The notes: generated by a model from the letters alone, not told the origin. Positions 18,727 through 27,902 are shown, numbered from the stretch's first letter. The stretch is DNA of 64,000 nucleotides from Segniliparus rotundus DSM 44985 (GCF_000092825.1 NC_014168.1:1603946-1667945), one strand, 5' to 3'. Numbers and translations: made by a program.

Positions 18727-19968
18727 GTGGCTTTGCACCAATTGCTGCGCCCTGTGCGGCTGCGCCGGAAAGCGGACGGTTCGTCCGCCGCTGGCGACGG
18801 CAGCGGCGCGGGCGCTGAGCCCAGCGCCGCGCAGGAGTCCTCCGCAGGTCTCCTCGCTGCTGTTCTTGCCGCATCGCCCGGCGGCGTCGTCGTGGTCGGC
18901 GCGGACGCGTCCGTCCTAGTCGCCAACCCGCGCGCGCAAGAGCTCGGCGTCGTGCAAGGGGGCAAGCTGACCGATCCCCTGGCCAAAGCCGCCGCAGAAG
19001 CCATCGACCGCCACGCCGAGCAGTCCCGCCACGACAGCAGCGGCCATCCGTTCGAGCTGGTGGGGAAGGACCTTCGCTTTCCGGCAGCGCGAGGCTCCCG
19101 GCCCGAGATCGTCGTCAAAGCCAAGATCGTGGGCACTTCGGTCGCCGGGGAGCCGTGCGCGATCCTCTTCGTCGAAGACGTCACGGAAGCCATCCGCATG
19201 GAGACGGCGCGGCGGGATTTCGTCGCGAACGTCAGCCACGAGCTCAAAACTCCGGTCGGCGGCCTCTCGCTCCTCGCCGAGGCGCTCCTTGAGTCTCTCG
19301 ACGACGCTGAAGCAGTTCGGCATTTCGGCGAACGAATGCACGCGGAAGCCAACCGGATGGCCATGATGGTCACTGAGCTCATCGCGCTTTCCCGGCTCCA
19401 AGGCGCGGAGAAGCTCCCGCACGTCGAGCTGGTGAAAGTGGACGAAGTCGTCCAGGAGGCAGTGGACCGGCTGCGATTGACGGCGGAGGCGGCTTCCATC
19501 GTGATCGCGCTGGACGCGCCGAGCGGGCTCGAAGTCATGGGCGACCGCGCGCTTTTGGTCACCGCGTTGTCGAATCTGCTCGCCAATGCGGTGGCCTATT
19601 CGCCGAGCGGCACCTCGGTTTCGGTGTCCAGGCGCCTCGACGGGGGCATGGCGCAGTTGGCGGTCACCGACCGGGGCATCGGCATCGCCCCGGAACACCA
19701 AGAGCGCGTGTTCGAACGCTTCTTCCGGGTCGACAAAGCCCGCTCGCGCGCCACCGGGGGGACCGGTTTGGGCCTGGCCATCGTGAAACATGTGATGGCC
19801 AACCACGGCGGATCGGTGCGCTTGTGGAGCAAACCCGGCACTGGCTCCACCTTCACGCTGGAGCTGCCCGCCCACCTGCGCCCGGCCAAGGCCGAGACCC
19901 CGGCGCACGGCCCCGATCTTTCCGCACGCACTTCGTCCGCCCAGCCACCACGTAAGGAGCCGATATGA
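18727..19968 (+). CDS. senX3: SenX3-like sensor histidine kinase lacking membrane helices
   Basis: A 413-residue kinase, probably the partner of the RegX3 regulator encoded next, which controls phosphate starvation genes in mycobacteria. A PAS-like region spans about residues 40-155. The dimerisation/phosphoacceptor motif is DFVANVSHELKTPVGG with His171; N-box NLLANAVAYS, G1 VTDRGIGIAPE, F-box ERFFRVDKARS and G2 GGTGLGLAIVKHV are intact. Mycobacterial SenX3 begins with two membrane helices, which I do not see here: the first 40 residues are basic then Gly/Ala/Ser-rich. The GTG is supported by a leaderless -10 box, and no in-frame start codon exists back to the stop at 18640. Confidence 0.92.
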   Translation: MALHQLLRPVRLRRKADGSSAAGDGSGAGAEPSAAQESSAGLLAAVLAASPGGVVVVGADASVLVANPRAQELGVVQGGKLTDPLAKAAAEAIDRHAEQSRHDSSGHPFELVGKDLRFPAARGSRPEIVVKAKIVGTSVAGEPCAILFVEDVTEAIRMETARRDFVANVSHELKTPVGGLSLLAEALLESLDDAEAVRHFGERMHAEANRMAMMVTELIALSRLQGAEKLPHVELVKVDEVVQEAVDRLRLTAEAASIVIALDAPSGLEVMGDRALLVTALSNLLANAVAYSPSGTSVSVSRRLDGGMAQLAVTDRGIGIAPEHQERVFERFFRVDKARSRATGGTGLGLAIVKHVMANHGGSVRLWSKPGTGSTFTLELPAHLRPAKAETPAHGPDLSARTSSAQPPRKEPI

Positions 19969-20651
19969 CCCGAGTGCTGATCGTCGAGGACGAAGAGTCC
20001 CTCGCCGACCCGCTTGCCTTCCTCTTGCGCAAGGAGGGATTCGAGACCGTCATCGCGGGCGACGGCCCCGCCGCGCTCACGGAATTCGACCGGTCCGGAG
20101 CCGACATCGTCCTCCTGGACCTCATGCTCCCCGGCATGGGCGGCAATGACGTCTGCAAGCAGCTCCGGGCGCGCTCCTCGGTGCCGGTGATTATGGTGAC
20201 CGCCCGCGACAGCGAGATCGACAAAGTGGTCGGGCTGGAGCTCGGCGCGGACGACTACGTCACCAAGCCTTATTCGGCGCGCGAGCTCACGGCGCGCATC
20301 CGCGCCGTGCTCCGACGGGGCCAGGAGGCCGACTCGGAGACGAGCGCCGAAGGCGTGCTCGAAGCCGGGCCGATCAAACTCGACGTGGACCGCCACCTGG
20401 TGTCCGTGCACAGCAAGCACGTCACCTTGCCCCTCAAGGAGTTCGACTTGCTGGAGTACCTCATGCGCAACCGGGGCCGCGTGCTCACCCGCGGCCAGCT
20501 CATCGACCGGGTATGGGGGGCTGATTATGTCGGCGACACCAAGACGCTCGATGTGCATGTGAAGCGTCTGCGCTCGAAGATCGAGGACGACCCCGCCAAG
20601 CCGGACCGGCTTGTGACGGTGCGGGGCCTGGGCTACAAGTTGGAGGCCTAG
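19965..20651 (+). CDS. regX3: OmpR-family response regulator
   Basis: A 228-residue regulator. The receiver domain (1-120) has the acidic pocket VEDEE, phosphoacceptor Asp52 in LLDLMLPG, Thr in MVTARD and Lys in VTKPYSARE. The winged-helix domain follows, with LKEFDLLEYLMRNRGRVLTR and TLDVHVKRLRSKIE cited in part as LKEFDLLEYLMRN and TLDVHVKRLRSKIE. It overlaps senX3 by 4 bp. It should bind direct repeats upstream of phosphate-response genes, as known in mycobacteria. Confidence 0.96.
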   Translation: MTRVLIVEDEESLADPLAFLLRKEGFETVIAGDGPAALTEFDRSGADIVLLDLMLPGMGGNDVCKQLRARSSVPVIMVTARDSEIDKVVGLELGADDYVTKPYSARELTARIRAVLRRGQEADSETSAEGVLEAGPIKLDVDRHLVSVHSKHVTLPLKEFDLLEYLMRNRGRVLTRGQLIDRVWGADYVGDTKTLDVHVKRLRSKIEDDPAKPDRLVTVRGLGYKLEA

Positions 20652-20652
20652 T

Positions 20653-21684
20653 GTGCCGCACGATCCATCTTCCGCGCGGCTCGGCGGCCTGAACAAGAAC
20701 CCGACGCACATCCGTCTCGGCGTGCTCGACGTCGGCAGCAACACGGTGCACCTGCTCATCGTGGACGCGCACCGGGGCGGGCGGCCCACGCCGATGAGCT
20801 CCAACAAGTCGGTCCTGCGCCTCGCCGAGCAGATGGACTCGCGCCATTCGCTCACCGAGAAGGGGCAGCGCCAGCTCGTCGACGCGGTCAGCCGCTCTGC
20901 CGATCTCGCGAAAGAGGCGGGGTGCGCGGAACTTATGGCGTTCGTCACTTCGGCTATTCGCGAGGCCAAAAACGCCGACCAGGTCCTCAAACGCGTCTGG
21001 GAGGAGACCGGAGTCCAACTCACGGTGCTCTCGGGCGCCGACGAGGGCAGGCTGACCTTCCTCGCGATGCGGCGCTGGCATGGATGGGGCGCGGGGCGCA
21101 TCCTCGGCCTCGACATCGGCGGCGGATCGTTGGAACTCGCGCTCGGCGGGGACGAGGAGCCAGAAGTCGTGCAGTCGCTCCCGCTGGGGGCGGGGCGGGT
21201 GACTCGCCACTGGGCCGCAGGCGACCCCCCGACCGCGTCGCAGGTGTCGCGTTTGCGGGAATGGTTGGAGGCGCAGCTCGCCCCGGCCGCCCGCATGTTC
21301 GCGCAATACGACCCCGCGGACCTCGCGGTCGCGAGTTCGAAGACGTTCCGCTCGCTCGCCAGGCTCACTGGCGCGGCCCCCTCGTCGGCGGGCCCGTTGG
21401 TTCGCCGGTCGCTCAGCTTGCAGGCGTTGCGGCAGCTGACCGCGTTCATCTCGCGGATGAGCTCCTCGGACCTCGCGACGCTCGACGGCGTGAGCGCGGA
21501 CCGGGCGCACCAGCTCATCGCCGGCGCGCTGATCGCCGAGGCCGCGATGCGGACTTTCGGCGTGCAGTCGCTGGAAATCTGTCCGTGGGCGTTGCGGGAA
21601 GGCGTGATCTTGCGCCGCCTCGACGCGGAGGTCCATCCCGTCTTCCTGCCAGCTCCAGACGCTGCTCCCTTGGTCTCAAAGTGA
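20653..21684 (+). CDS. ppx: Exopolyphosphatase / pppGpp phosphatase family
   Basis: A 343-residue Ppx/GppA protein with the ASKHA nucleotide-binding motifs LGVLDVGSNTVHLLIVD and ILGLDIGGGSLELALGG. It hydrolyses polyphosphate or pppGpp. It begins two bases after regX3 with a GTG codon, so it is likely co-expressed with the phosphate-sensing pair, in line with Rv0490-Rv0496 order though several mycobacterial genes between them are missing. Which substrate is used cannot be read from sequence. Confidence 0.92.
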   Translation: MPHDPSSARLGGLNKNPTHIRLGVLDVGSNTVHLLIVDAHRGGRPTPMSSNKSVLRLAEQMDSRHSLTEKGQRQLVDAVSRSADLAKEAGCAELMAFVTSAIREAKNADQVLKRVWEETGVQLTVLSGADEGRLTFLAMRRWHGWGAGRILGLDIGGGSLELALGGDEEPEVVQSLPLGAGRVTRHWAAGDPPTASQVSRLREWLEAQLAPAARMFAQYDPADLAVASSKTFRSLARLTGAAPSSAGPLVRRSLSLQALRQLTAFISRMSSSDLATLDGVSADRAHQLIAGALIAEAAMRTFGVQSLEICPWALREGVILRRLDAEVHPVFLPAPDAAPLVSK

Positions 21685-21808
21685 CCCGGAGCGGCCGTTG
21701 ATTCCTGGTTCCCAGCCACTGGCGGTATTCTGTGCGCAACGTTGACGCGTGAGCGATGAGGCGGGTGTGACCCCGTGTGGGCGCAGAGCCGAGTAGAGTG
21801 AGCAGGAC

Positions 21809-22912
21809 ATGGAAGATCAGGATCAACCAAGCGTTTCGGTGAAAGACCTCTTGGCCCGCATGGGCAAAGAGGAGTCCGACCTTGCTCTGGGTGGCCGTTC
21901 GCGCCGTCGGCGCTCTGGGGCGAACAGCGTTTCTGTCGGTGATCTCACCGGCGACATTCCCGTCGTCCGCGATGGCGCTCCGCGCACGCACCGCGCCGAT
22001 CAAGCCAACCGGAAATGGTCCGGGTGGTCAAAACGCGAAGACCCTGACGCCCATTTGGACGAACGCGACCGGGAATGGGACTTCCGCGTCCTCTCTGGAG
22101 AAATCGAGCGGGTCAGCGACGAGGGCCCGCGCGACCAAGCCGAGCCTGCTGAAGAACTCGACGGCGGCCCGTCGATCTATCGGGAAGAGTCTTTCTTCCA
22201 GGAGCGCCCTGAGCCGCCGGCCGAGGAGCCTGTGTTCGAAGCCCCCGAGCCAGTCGAGCAGTTCTGGTATGACGAGGCGGCCCAACAAGAGCCCGGCTTT
22301 CTTCCCGAGGCCGAAATCAACGGACCGCAGGCCCCCTACGCGTCCAGACCGGCCGAAAAGGAGACCGAGCCCGCGGAGCTCGGGGATTCCGCGCACCACG
22401 ACTGGTTCGCAGAGCCAGGAGCCCCCGGATCCCAGGTGAGCGCATGGGGGCAGGGGACCGGCGATGGAGCCGACTGGCCCGAAGCGACCGAGCCTGCCGA
22501 GCACGACGAGAAACCCCACAAGCGAGTCAGCGCTTTCAAAGCAGACCAGCTCGAGCGGGCGCGCGAGGTTTTTGAGAAACGCAAGAGCCACGGCGAGCCG
22601 GTCCATCGGAGCGGTTTCCTCGGCGCGGTGGACAAAGCCGCCGCCGCGCGACTCCCCGCCTGGGCCTCGATCGCACTGCAATTCGTCGTCGGCTTCCTCC
22701 TCGGCGCCGTGCTGTTCTGGGGGTTCCGCCAATTGTGGCGCTCGGACTCCACGATTTTCACCGCTGTGCTCGCGGTGGTCGTCATCGCTGTCCTGGTGCT
22801 GGGCGCGCGTTGGGTGCGGCGCAAGAACGACTGGGTGAGCATGGGACTCGCGGGGCTGGTCGGAGCCTGGGTGTGTTTCGGCCCGCTGGCCATCTCGCTC
22901 CTTGGAAGATGA
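21809..22912 (+). CDS. Membrane protein with long disordered N-terminus (Rv0497-like)
   Basis: A 367-residue protein. Residues 1-230 are hydrophilic, rich in Glu, Pro and Asp and probably disordered; the beginning VSVKDLLARMGKEE resembles the short conserved motif repeated in mycobacterial counterparts. Around 235-260 there is a basic helix (DQLERAREVFEKRKSHG), followed by three hydrophobic segments between about 280 and 367. No enzymatic motif is present. A GAGCAGG ribosome site precedes the ATG. It overlaps the next gene by 4 bp, as in the Rv0497-Rv0498-proC order. Function unknown. Confidence 0.8.
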   Translation: MEDQDQPSVSVKDLLARMGKEESDLALGGRSRRRRSGANSVSVGDLTGDIPVVRDGAPRTHRADQANRKWSGWSKREDPDAHLDERDREWDFRVLSGEIERVSDEGPRDQAEPAEELDGGPSIYREESFFQERPEPPAEEPVFEAPEPVEQFWYDEAAQQEPGFLPEAEINGPQAPYASRPAEKETEPAELGDSAHHDWFAEPGAPGSQVSAWGQGTGDGADWPEATEPAEHDEKPHKRVSAFKADQLERAREVFEKRKSHGEPVHRSGFLGAVDKAAAARLPAWASIALQFVVGFLLGAVLFWGFRQLWRSDSTIFTAVLAVVVIAVLVLGARWVRRKNDWVSMGLAGLVGAWVCFGPLAISLLGR

Positions 22913-23814
22913 CGGACCGCACCAACCGCGCCATCCGAGTCGCGCTTTCGACGTCGTCGGTGTATCCGGAGAACACTCGGGCGGCTTTCCGCTACGCCGA
23001 AGAAGTCGGCTACGACGGGGTCGAGCTCATGGTGTGGATGGAGTCCACGAGCCAAGACATCCGCGCTATCGCTGGCCTCTCGCAGCAGCACAACCTTCCC
23101 GTTTTGTCTGTCCACGCGCCATGCCTGCTGCTCTCCCAAGCTGTGTGGGGCTCTGACCCCGTCGCCAAACTTGCCCGTTCGGTGCGCGCCGCAGAGGACC
23201 TCGGGGCGGACGTGGTCGTCGTGCACCCGCCGTTCCGATGGCAGCGGCGTTACAGCGCGGGTTTCTCCGACCAAGTCGCAGAGCTGTCCCAAGGCCAGGT
23301 GAAAGTCGCGGTGGAGAACATGTTCCCCATGCGCTTGGAGCGGCTGTGGGACACCTGGGCGGGCCGCAAACTGCAGGAGCGGCGCACCGTCCCCGACTCG
23401 GTCAGCGCCTTCGACCCGTCTCCGGACCCGACGGACGTCGGCTACGAGCATTACACCCTCGACCTCTCTCACGCCGCGACAGCGCAGGTGGACGCGCTCG
23501 CGCTCGCCGACCGCATGGGGGACCGGCTCCGGCATGTGCATCTCGGCGACGGCTCGGGCGCCCCTGTGGACGAGCACCTGCTCCCCGGCAGAGGCTCCCA
23601 ACCGTGCGCCGAACTGTGCCGCAGGCTCGCCCACAGCGGATTCTCCGGGCATGTGGTGCTGGAAGTGAGCACGAAATCAGCCCAGAACCGCGAAGAGCGG
23701 CGGGCCATGCTCGCCGAATCCCTCGAGTTCGCCAGGGAGCATCTCGCGCGGCCGCGTTCCAGCAAGAAGTTCGTCGGCACGACATCCGAATCAGAAGACA
23801 AGGAGCAGCAATGA
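22909..23814 (+). CDS. Sugar-phosphate isomerase/epimerase-like TIM-barrel protein (Rv0498-like)
   Basis: A 301-residue protein of the xylose isomerase-like/AP endonuclease 2 TIM-barrel superfamily. Barrel strands and metal-site residues appear as YDGVELMVWM, LSVHAPCLL, VVVVHPPFRWQ, VAVENMFPM, TLDLSHAATAQ and LRHVHLGDGSG with the His and Glu residues expected for divalent metal binding, ending with HVVLEVST. The precise substrate is unknown. It overlaps its neighbours by 4 bp on both sides. Confidence 0.85.
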   Translation: MTDRTNRAIRVALSTSSVYPENTRAAFRYAEEVGYDGVELMVWMESTSQDIRAIAGLSQQHNLPVLSVHAPCLLLSQAVWGSDPVAKLARSVRAAEDLGADVVVVHPPFRWQRRYSAGFSDQVAELSQGQVKVAVENMFPMRLERLWDTWAGRKLQERRTVPDSVSAFDPSPDPTDVGYEHYTLDLSHAATAQVDALALADRMGDRLRHVHLGDGSGAPVDEHLLPGRGSQPCAELCRRLAHSGFSGHVVLEVSTKSAQNREERRAMLAESLEFAREHLARPRSSKKFVGTTSESEDKEQQ

Positions 23815-24635
23815 CCACAGTGGCGATCATCGGTGGGGGAAAGTTGGGCGAGGCGTTGCTCTCTGGGCTCATCGCTGCAGGCCGCGAGCAGAACTCGTTG
23901 AGCGTTTCGGAGGCGGACGCGGCCAGGGCTCGCGCGCTCGGCGAGCGCTTCGGCGTCCGCGCAGGTTCGATCCCCGAGGTCGCCGGGCGGGCCGAGGTCA
24001 TCGTCATCGCCGTGAAACCGGCGGACGTGGACTCGGTGCTGCGAGAGCTCGTCGTCCCGCTGCGCGACTCCGCGGTCGACCATCTCGTCGTTTCCTTCGC
24101 CGCCGGAGTGCCGATCTCGCACTACGAGGCCGGTCTGCCCGCAGGCACGCCCGTGGTGCGGCTGATGTCGAACACCCCGATCAGGGCGCGTCAGGCGATG
24201 ACGGCGGCGGCTCCTGGGCGCCTCGCCCGCGAAGAGCATCTGGCGCTCGTCTCGGAGCTGCTCGAACCGCTCGGCGAGTTGGCCGTCGTGCCGGAAAGCC
24301 ACCTGAACGCGGTCACCGCGGTCGCGGGCTCCGGGCCCGCGTATGTGTACCTCCTCGCCGAGGCGATGATTGACGCGGCGGTCTCCGTCGGCCTCGGCCA
24401 CGAGATGGCCGAGACGATGGTCCGGCAGACAATTCTCGGGGCCGCCGCGTTGTTGAGCGAGGACCGCGCTGTTCCCCATGACTTGAGAGCAGAAGTGACC
24501 TCCCCAGGCGGCACCACAGCCGCAGCAGTGGTGGAGTTGGAGCGAAAAGGGCTTCGAGCTGCGGTGATCGACGCAGTGCATGCGGCGGCGGCGCGGAGCG
24601 CGGAACTCGGCAGGCCGAAGAACCCAGCGCCGTGA
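23811..24635 (+). CDS. proC: Pyrroline-5-carboxylate reductase
   Basis: A 274-residue enzyme that reduces pyrroline-5-carboxylate to proline with NAD(P)H, the last step of proline synthesis. The Rossmann motif VAIIGGGKLGEALLSGL is at the N-terminus; VRLMSNTPIRARQAM and the C-terminal VTAVAGSGPAYVYLLAEAM and LRAEVTSPGGTTAAAVVELE (cited in part) are the ProC signature. The ATG at 23811 overlaps the previous stop by 4 bp. Confidence 0.96.
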   Translation: MTTVAIIGGGKLGEALLSGLIAAGREQNSLSVSEADAARARALGERFGVRAGSIPEVAGRAEVIVIAVKPADVDSVLRELVVPLRDSAVDHLVVSFAAGVPISHYEAGLPAGTPVVRLMSNTPIRARQAMTAAAPGRLAREEHLALVSELLEPLGELAVVPESHLNAVTAVAGSGPAYVYLLAEAMIDAAVSVGLGHEMAETMVRQTILGAAALLSEDRAVPHDLRAEVTSPGGTTAAAVVELERKGLRAAVIDAVHAAAARSAELGRPKNPAP

Positions 24636-24763
24636 GGGGCCTCGACTAGTCAGACGCCTATGTTACGGTTAAGCTTCTGTGAGCAGAAACGTGACACGTG
24701 GGCACGCCGACCGTTGGCAGGCCGACGCGAACATGAGACAAGCTTGAGACCGAGGATGGAGCC

Positions 24764-25018
24764 ATGGCAGCGAGAAAGCCCTCACAAGGCGGCGAGGGCG
24801 GCGAGCACACGCTCGTCGCGACTCCTGGGCTCATCGGCGGCGAGAGCCGGTTTTTGACCGTCGCCGAAGTCGCCGGGCTGATGCGGGTGTCCAAGATGAC
24901 GGTCTACCGCCTCGTGCACAGCGGAGAACTGCCCGCCGTGCGGGTCGGACGCTCGTTCCGCGTGCATTCCAAAGCCGTGCACGATTATCTGGAAACATCC
25001 TATTACTCGGCGGGGTGA
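24764..25018 (+). CDS. MerR/excisionase-type helix-turn-helix protein (Rv0500A-like)
   Basis: An 84-residue small DNA-binding protein. The helix-turn-helix is FLTVAEVAGLMRVSKMTVYRL followed by the wing HSGELPAVRVGRSFRVH, given here as LTVAEVAGLMRVSKMTVYR and ELPAVRVGRSFRV. It is typical of the excisionase-like family conserved next to proC in mycobacteria, where it is a chromosomal regulator rather than a phage gene. Its own gene has a 128-bp upstream region. Target unknown. Confidence 0.9.
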   Translation: MAARKPSQGGEGGEHTLVATPGLIGGESRFLTVAEVAGLMRVSKMTVYRLVHSGELPAVRVGRSFRVHSKAVHDYLETSYYSAG

Positions 25019-25159
25019 TTTCCATTGGCGCGAAGAGCGCCTTGTGGGGCTCCGGGCCGATTTGGGCTCACACGCGCGAGCGCGTATGCTGAATCGCTGG
25101 CTGTAAACCTTGGCGCCGATGGCGAGCGCCCCTGGAAAACATTCGAGAAAGGCTCCTGT

Positions 25160-25261
25160 ATGGGCTCAGTTATCAAGAAGCGGCGCAAGCGGATGTCGAA
25201 GAAGAAGTACCGCAAGCGGCTGAAGGCGACCAGGGTCCAGCGCAGAAAATTGGGCAAATAG
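25160..25261 (+). CDS. Small basic ribosomal protein bS22 (AURKAIP1/COX24 domain, Rv0500B-like)
   Basis: A 33-residue, very basic protein beginning [20 protein letters not shown] and ending RRKLGK. This is the actinobacterial small-subunit protein called bS22, homologous to the AURKAIP1/Cox24 domain of mitochondrial ribosomes. A ribosome site AGAAAGG lies just upstream of the ATG. A very strong hairpin follows 11 bp after the stop. Confidence 0.93.
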   Translation: MGSVIKKRRKRMSKKKYRKRLKATRVQRRKLGK

Positions 25262-25272
25262 ACGTTGGCAAG

Positions 25273-25316
25273 AAGACAGGCCCCGTCCGGCGAACTCGCC
25301 GGACGGGGCCTGTCTT
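25273..25316 (+). terminator. Strong hairpin terminator after the bS22 gene
   Basis: A 21-bp perfect stem (left arm 25273-25293, right arm 25296-25316; core GGCCCCGTCCGGCG) with a two-base apex. It follows the bS22 stop and precedes the convergent SerB1-like gene, so it can serve both directions. A short TTGATT rather than a T-run follows, as is usual in these genomes. Confidence 0.85.
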
Positions 25317-25347
25317 GATTCCACGGGGCCTGCCGTGTTCGACTCCT

Positions 25348-26328
25348 TCAGTCGCGCTCAATCCGAAGGGCCGCGCTCCATGCCCGCAAGAGCGCGGCGA
25401 GCAGACGGTCGCGGTGGGTCATCACCGCGGTGGCGGAACCGGCCAGCACACCGATCGCCAGCGCCGAGGGCACGCCGATCCGGGCGGCTTTGCGGGCGGT
25501 GCGGTAGTCGCGGATCTCCCAGCCTCGGATGCGGGCGATCTCCCGCAGTTCGGGGTCCGGGTTGATCGCGACGGCCGTGCCGACGAGCGAAAGCATGGGC
25601 ACGTCGTTGTGGCTGTCCGAATAGGCCGTGCACCGTTTCAGGTTCAGCCCTTCCCTTGCCGCGAGCGCGCGGACGGCGTGCGCCTTGCCGAGTCCGTGGA
25701 GCAGGTCTCCGACCAGCCGGCCCGTGAAGAGGCCGTCTTTGCTCTCCGCGACCGTTCCCAACGCCCCCGTCAGGCCGAGGCGCTCGGCGATCGTCTGCGC
25801 CAGCTCCACCGGGGTCGCGGTGACCAACCACACTTGCTGCCCGGCGTCAAGGTGCATTTGGGCGAGCGCCCTGGTGCCCGGCCAAATCTTGCCCGAGATC
25901 ACCTCGTCGTAGATCTCCGCCCCGAGACGGCGCAGTTCCGCCGTGGAGCGGCCTTCGATGAACGAGAGAGCCCGGCTCTTGCCCCGTTTGACGTCCTCGG
26001 AGCTCTCTTTGCCGGTGAGGCGGAATTTCAACTGCATGAAAGCGAAACCGACGATGTCGCGGGTGCTCAGGTAGTCCTTGGCGACCAGGCCGCGCGCGAA
26101 GTGGATGATCGAGGCGCCCTGCACAAGCGTGTTGTCCACGTCGAAGAACGCCGCGGCAGTGAGGTCGGGTTGGACCTCTTCCTGGTCTTGCGCGCTTTCC
26201 ACGCCCAGTTCAAGGCCTTCGAGAGCCTCCGCGGCACGCTCCTCGTCCTCGACCTGCTGGGCGAGCAAGACCTCGTGCGCGACTTCCGCCGCGGCTTCGC
26301 CTGCGAGGCTGTGTCGGTCTTGGCGCAC
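25348..26328 (-). CDS. serB1: SerB1-like HAD-IB phosphatase
   Basis: A 326-residue HAD-superfamily phosphatase. After a 55-residue acidic, Glu/Ala-rich lead come motif [12 protein letters not shown] (Asp63, Asp65), motif II TATP, and motif [14 protein letters not shown]. The C-terminus has one hydrophobic segment ([17 protein letters not shown]) that may anchor it. It matches Rv0505c in sequence pattern and position. Real substrates of this subgroup are not settled; phosphoserine is only one option. The GTG start is fixed by an AAGGAGG ribosome site seven bases upstream. Confidence 0.88.
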   Translation of the reverse strand: MRQDRHSLAGEAAAEVAHEVLLAQQVEDEERAAEALEGLELGVESAQDQEEVQPDLTAAAFFDVDNTLVQGASIIHFARGLVAKDYLSTRDIVGFAFMQLKFRLTGKESSEDVKRGKSRALSFIEGRSTAELRRLGAEIYDEVISGKIWPGTRALAQMHLDAGQQVWLVTATPVELAQTIAERLGLTGALGTVAESKDGLFTGRLVGDLLHGLGKAHAVRALAAREGLNLKRCTAYSDSHNDVPMLSLVGTAVAINPDPELREIARIRGWEIRDYRTARKAARIGVPSALAIGVLAGSATAVMTHRDRLLAALLRAWSAALRIERD

Positions 26329-26406
26329 GGGCGCACCTCCTTCTCTGGTTCTAGCCTACTTGTGCCGCGACGCGAACCCGCAGAGGCAGGCCGCACCCTC
26401 GGCTTC

Positions 26407-26425
26407 ATAGGGTAGCCTTACCTAA
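26407..26425. promoter_or_regulatory. IdeR/DtxR-like iron box between serB1 and hemA
   Basis: ATAGGGTAGCCTTACCTAA agrees with the IdeR/DtxR consensus TTAGGTTAGGCTAACCTAA at 16 of 19 positions if the central G/C position is taken as S, and it keeps the dyad symmetry. It lies 79 bp upstream of serB1 and 155 bp upstream of hemA, in the only AT-richer part of the gap. It suggests iron-dependent control of one or both transcripts. Confidence 0.6.
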
Positions 26426-26579
26426 TTGGGCAGGTCACAGCCTAGAAAATCACACCCGGCGAATTGGAGAACTGGGACTGTTGGGATTACCGTAGAGGGA
26501 CTGGCGGTCACAGACCTCCAGACTGCACTCACAAGGAGGCCGAATTGATCGCCGACGGCTGTTGCGCCGGGGAGGCAAT

Positions 26580-27902
26580 ATGAGCTTGCTCGTCCTTGGC
26601 GTGTCCCACCGGACCGCGCCGCTCGCGATGCTCGAAAAAGTCGTCGTCGCCGAATCGGACCAGCCCAAACTTCTCTCCCGAATAATCGGAGAGGGCAACG
26701 TCGCAGAGGCCCTGGTGCTTTCCACCTGCAACCGCGTCGAAGTCTGGGCGGTCGTCGAGGCTTTCCACGCAGGCGTCGCCCGGATCGGCGAAACGCTCGC
26801 CCGCCACACCGGCGTCGGCGAGCGCGAGCTCACCGAGCACTGCTACGTCCATTACGGCAAGGCCGCCGTCCAACACGTCTTCTCTGTCGCGGCCAGCCTT
26901 GACTCGATGGTGGTGGGGGAGCAGCAAATCCTCGGCCAGGTGCGAACCGCCTACGCCACCGCGACCGAGGCGGGGTCCGTGGGCGCGAGCCTGCACGGAC
27001 TCGTCCAGCATGCGCTGAAAACCGGCAAAGCCGCCCAGAGCCAGACCGCTGTCGCCCAAGCGGGCCCTTCGATGGTCTCGCGCGCGCTCGACAAAGTCGC
27101 GACCCACCTCCCCGCTGGCTGGACCGGCGCGCGAGTGGGCGTCGTCGGCGCTGGGGCGATCGGCTCCCTGGTGGTCGCGGAACTGGTCAAGCGTGCTCCG
27201 GGGCTCGCCGAAGTCGTGACGCTCAGCAGGACCCAGTCCAGTTCCCTCCGGCTCGCGCAGACCGCCAGGGCCGGCGGGCTTGAAGCCCGGTCGGCCGCAA
27301 TGGACGATTTGGTGGAGCTGCTGCCTTCCTTCGACGTTCTGTTCACCTGCGCGGGCGCGGTCGGGACCCTGTTGGTGGCCGAGGACTTCGCCGAAGTCTC
27401 CCGCCGATTCGTGGTGTGCGACCTCTCCGTCCCGCGCGATGTGGACCCCGCTGTCGCAGACCTGCCGAACGTGCGGGTGGTGGACACGCAATCGCTGTCC
27501 GAGGGCTTCGAGCAAGCCGTGGACCAAGCGGCCTTGGCGGACGTGGAGGCGCTTGTCGCCCGTGAGGTCGCGTCGTATTTGCAGGGCCAGCTCCAACAGT
27601 CCGTCGTGCCGACCGTGACCGCGTTGCGCCTGCGCGCCGACGAGGTCGTGGCCGAGGAGCTGCTGCGGTTGGAGTCCAAACTGCCCGACCTCGACCAGTC
27701 CCAACGCACCGAGATGGCCAAAACAGTCCGCCGTGTCGTGGACAAACTGCTGCACATGCCGACGACCCGGGTCAAGGAACTCGCGGGCGACGGCGAAGGC
27801 GGCAAGTACGCCGAAGCCTTGCGCGAGCTTTTCGGGCTCGCGCCCGGTTCCGTGACTGCTGTCATGGGCGCACCGGAAGGGCTTCGGGGGCAAACCCGTT
27901 GA
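26580..27902 (+). CDS. hemA: Glutamyl-tRNA reductase
   Basis: A 440-residue enzyme that reduces glutamyl-tRNA to glutamate-1-semialdehyde with NADPH, the entry step of tetrapyrrole synthesis. LGVSHRTAPLAMLEK at the N-terminus, catalytic Cys50 in LSTCNRVEVW, SMVVGEQQILGQVR, and the NADPH-binding GVVGAGAIGSLVVAEL are clear; the C-terminal dimerisation helix follows. The ATG at 26580 has GGAGG at 26571-26575. It overlaps hemC by 4 bp. Confidence 0.97.
   Translation: MSLLVLGVSHRTAPLAMLEKVVVAESDQPKLLSRIIGEGNVAEALVLSTCNRVEVWAVVEAFHAGVARIGETLARHTGVGERELTEHCYVHYGKAAVQHVFSVAASLDSMVVGEQQILGQVRTAYATATEAGSVGASLHGLVQHALKTGKAAQSQTAVAQAGPSMVSRALDKVATHLPAGWTGARVGVVGAGAIGSLVVAELVKRAPGLAEVVTLSRTQSSSLRLAQTARAGGLEARSAAMDDLVELLPSFDVLFTCAGAVGTLLVAEDFAEVSRRFVVCDLSVPRDVDPAVADLPNVRVVDTQSLSEGFEQAVDQAALADVEALVAREVASYLQGQLQQSVVPTVTALRLRADEVVAEELLRLESKLPDLDQSQRTEMAKTVRRVVDKLLHMPTTRVKELAGDGEGGKYAEALRELFGLAPGSVTAVMGAPEGLRGQTR

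Noticed and set aside
19596-21830. Minus-strand open frame of 744 codons
   Set aside because: It opposes senX3, regX3 and ppx, all of which have clear motifs.
24764-25018. Excisionase-like gene as a sign of a prophage or integrative element
   Set aside because: It sits in the conserved proC-bS22 context and no integrase, att site or phage gene is near.
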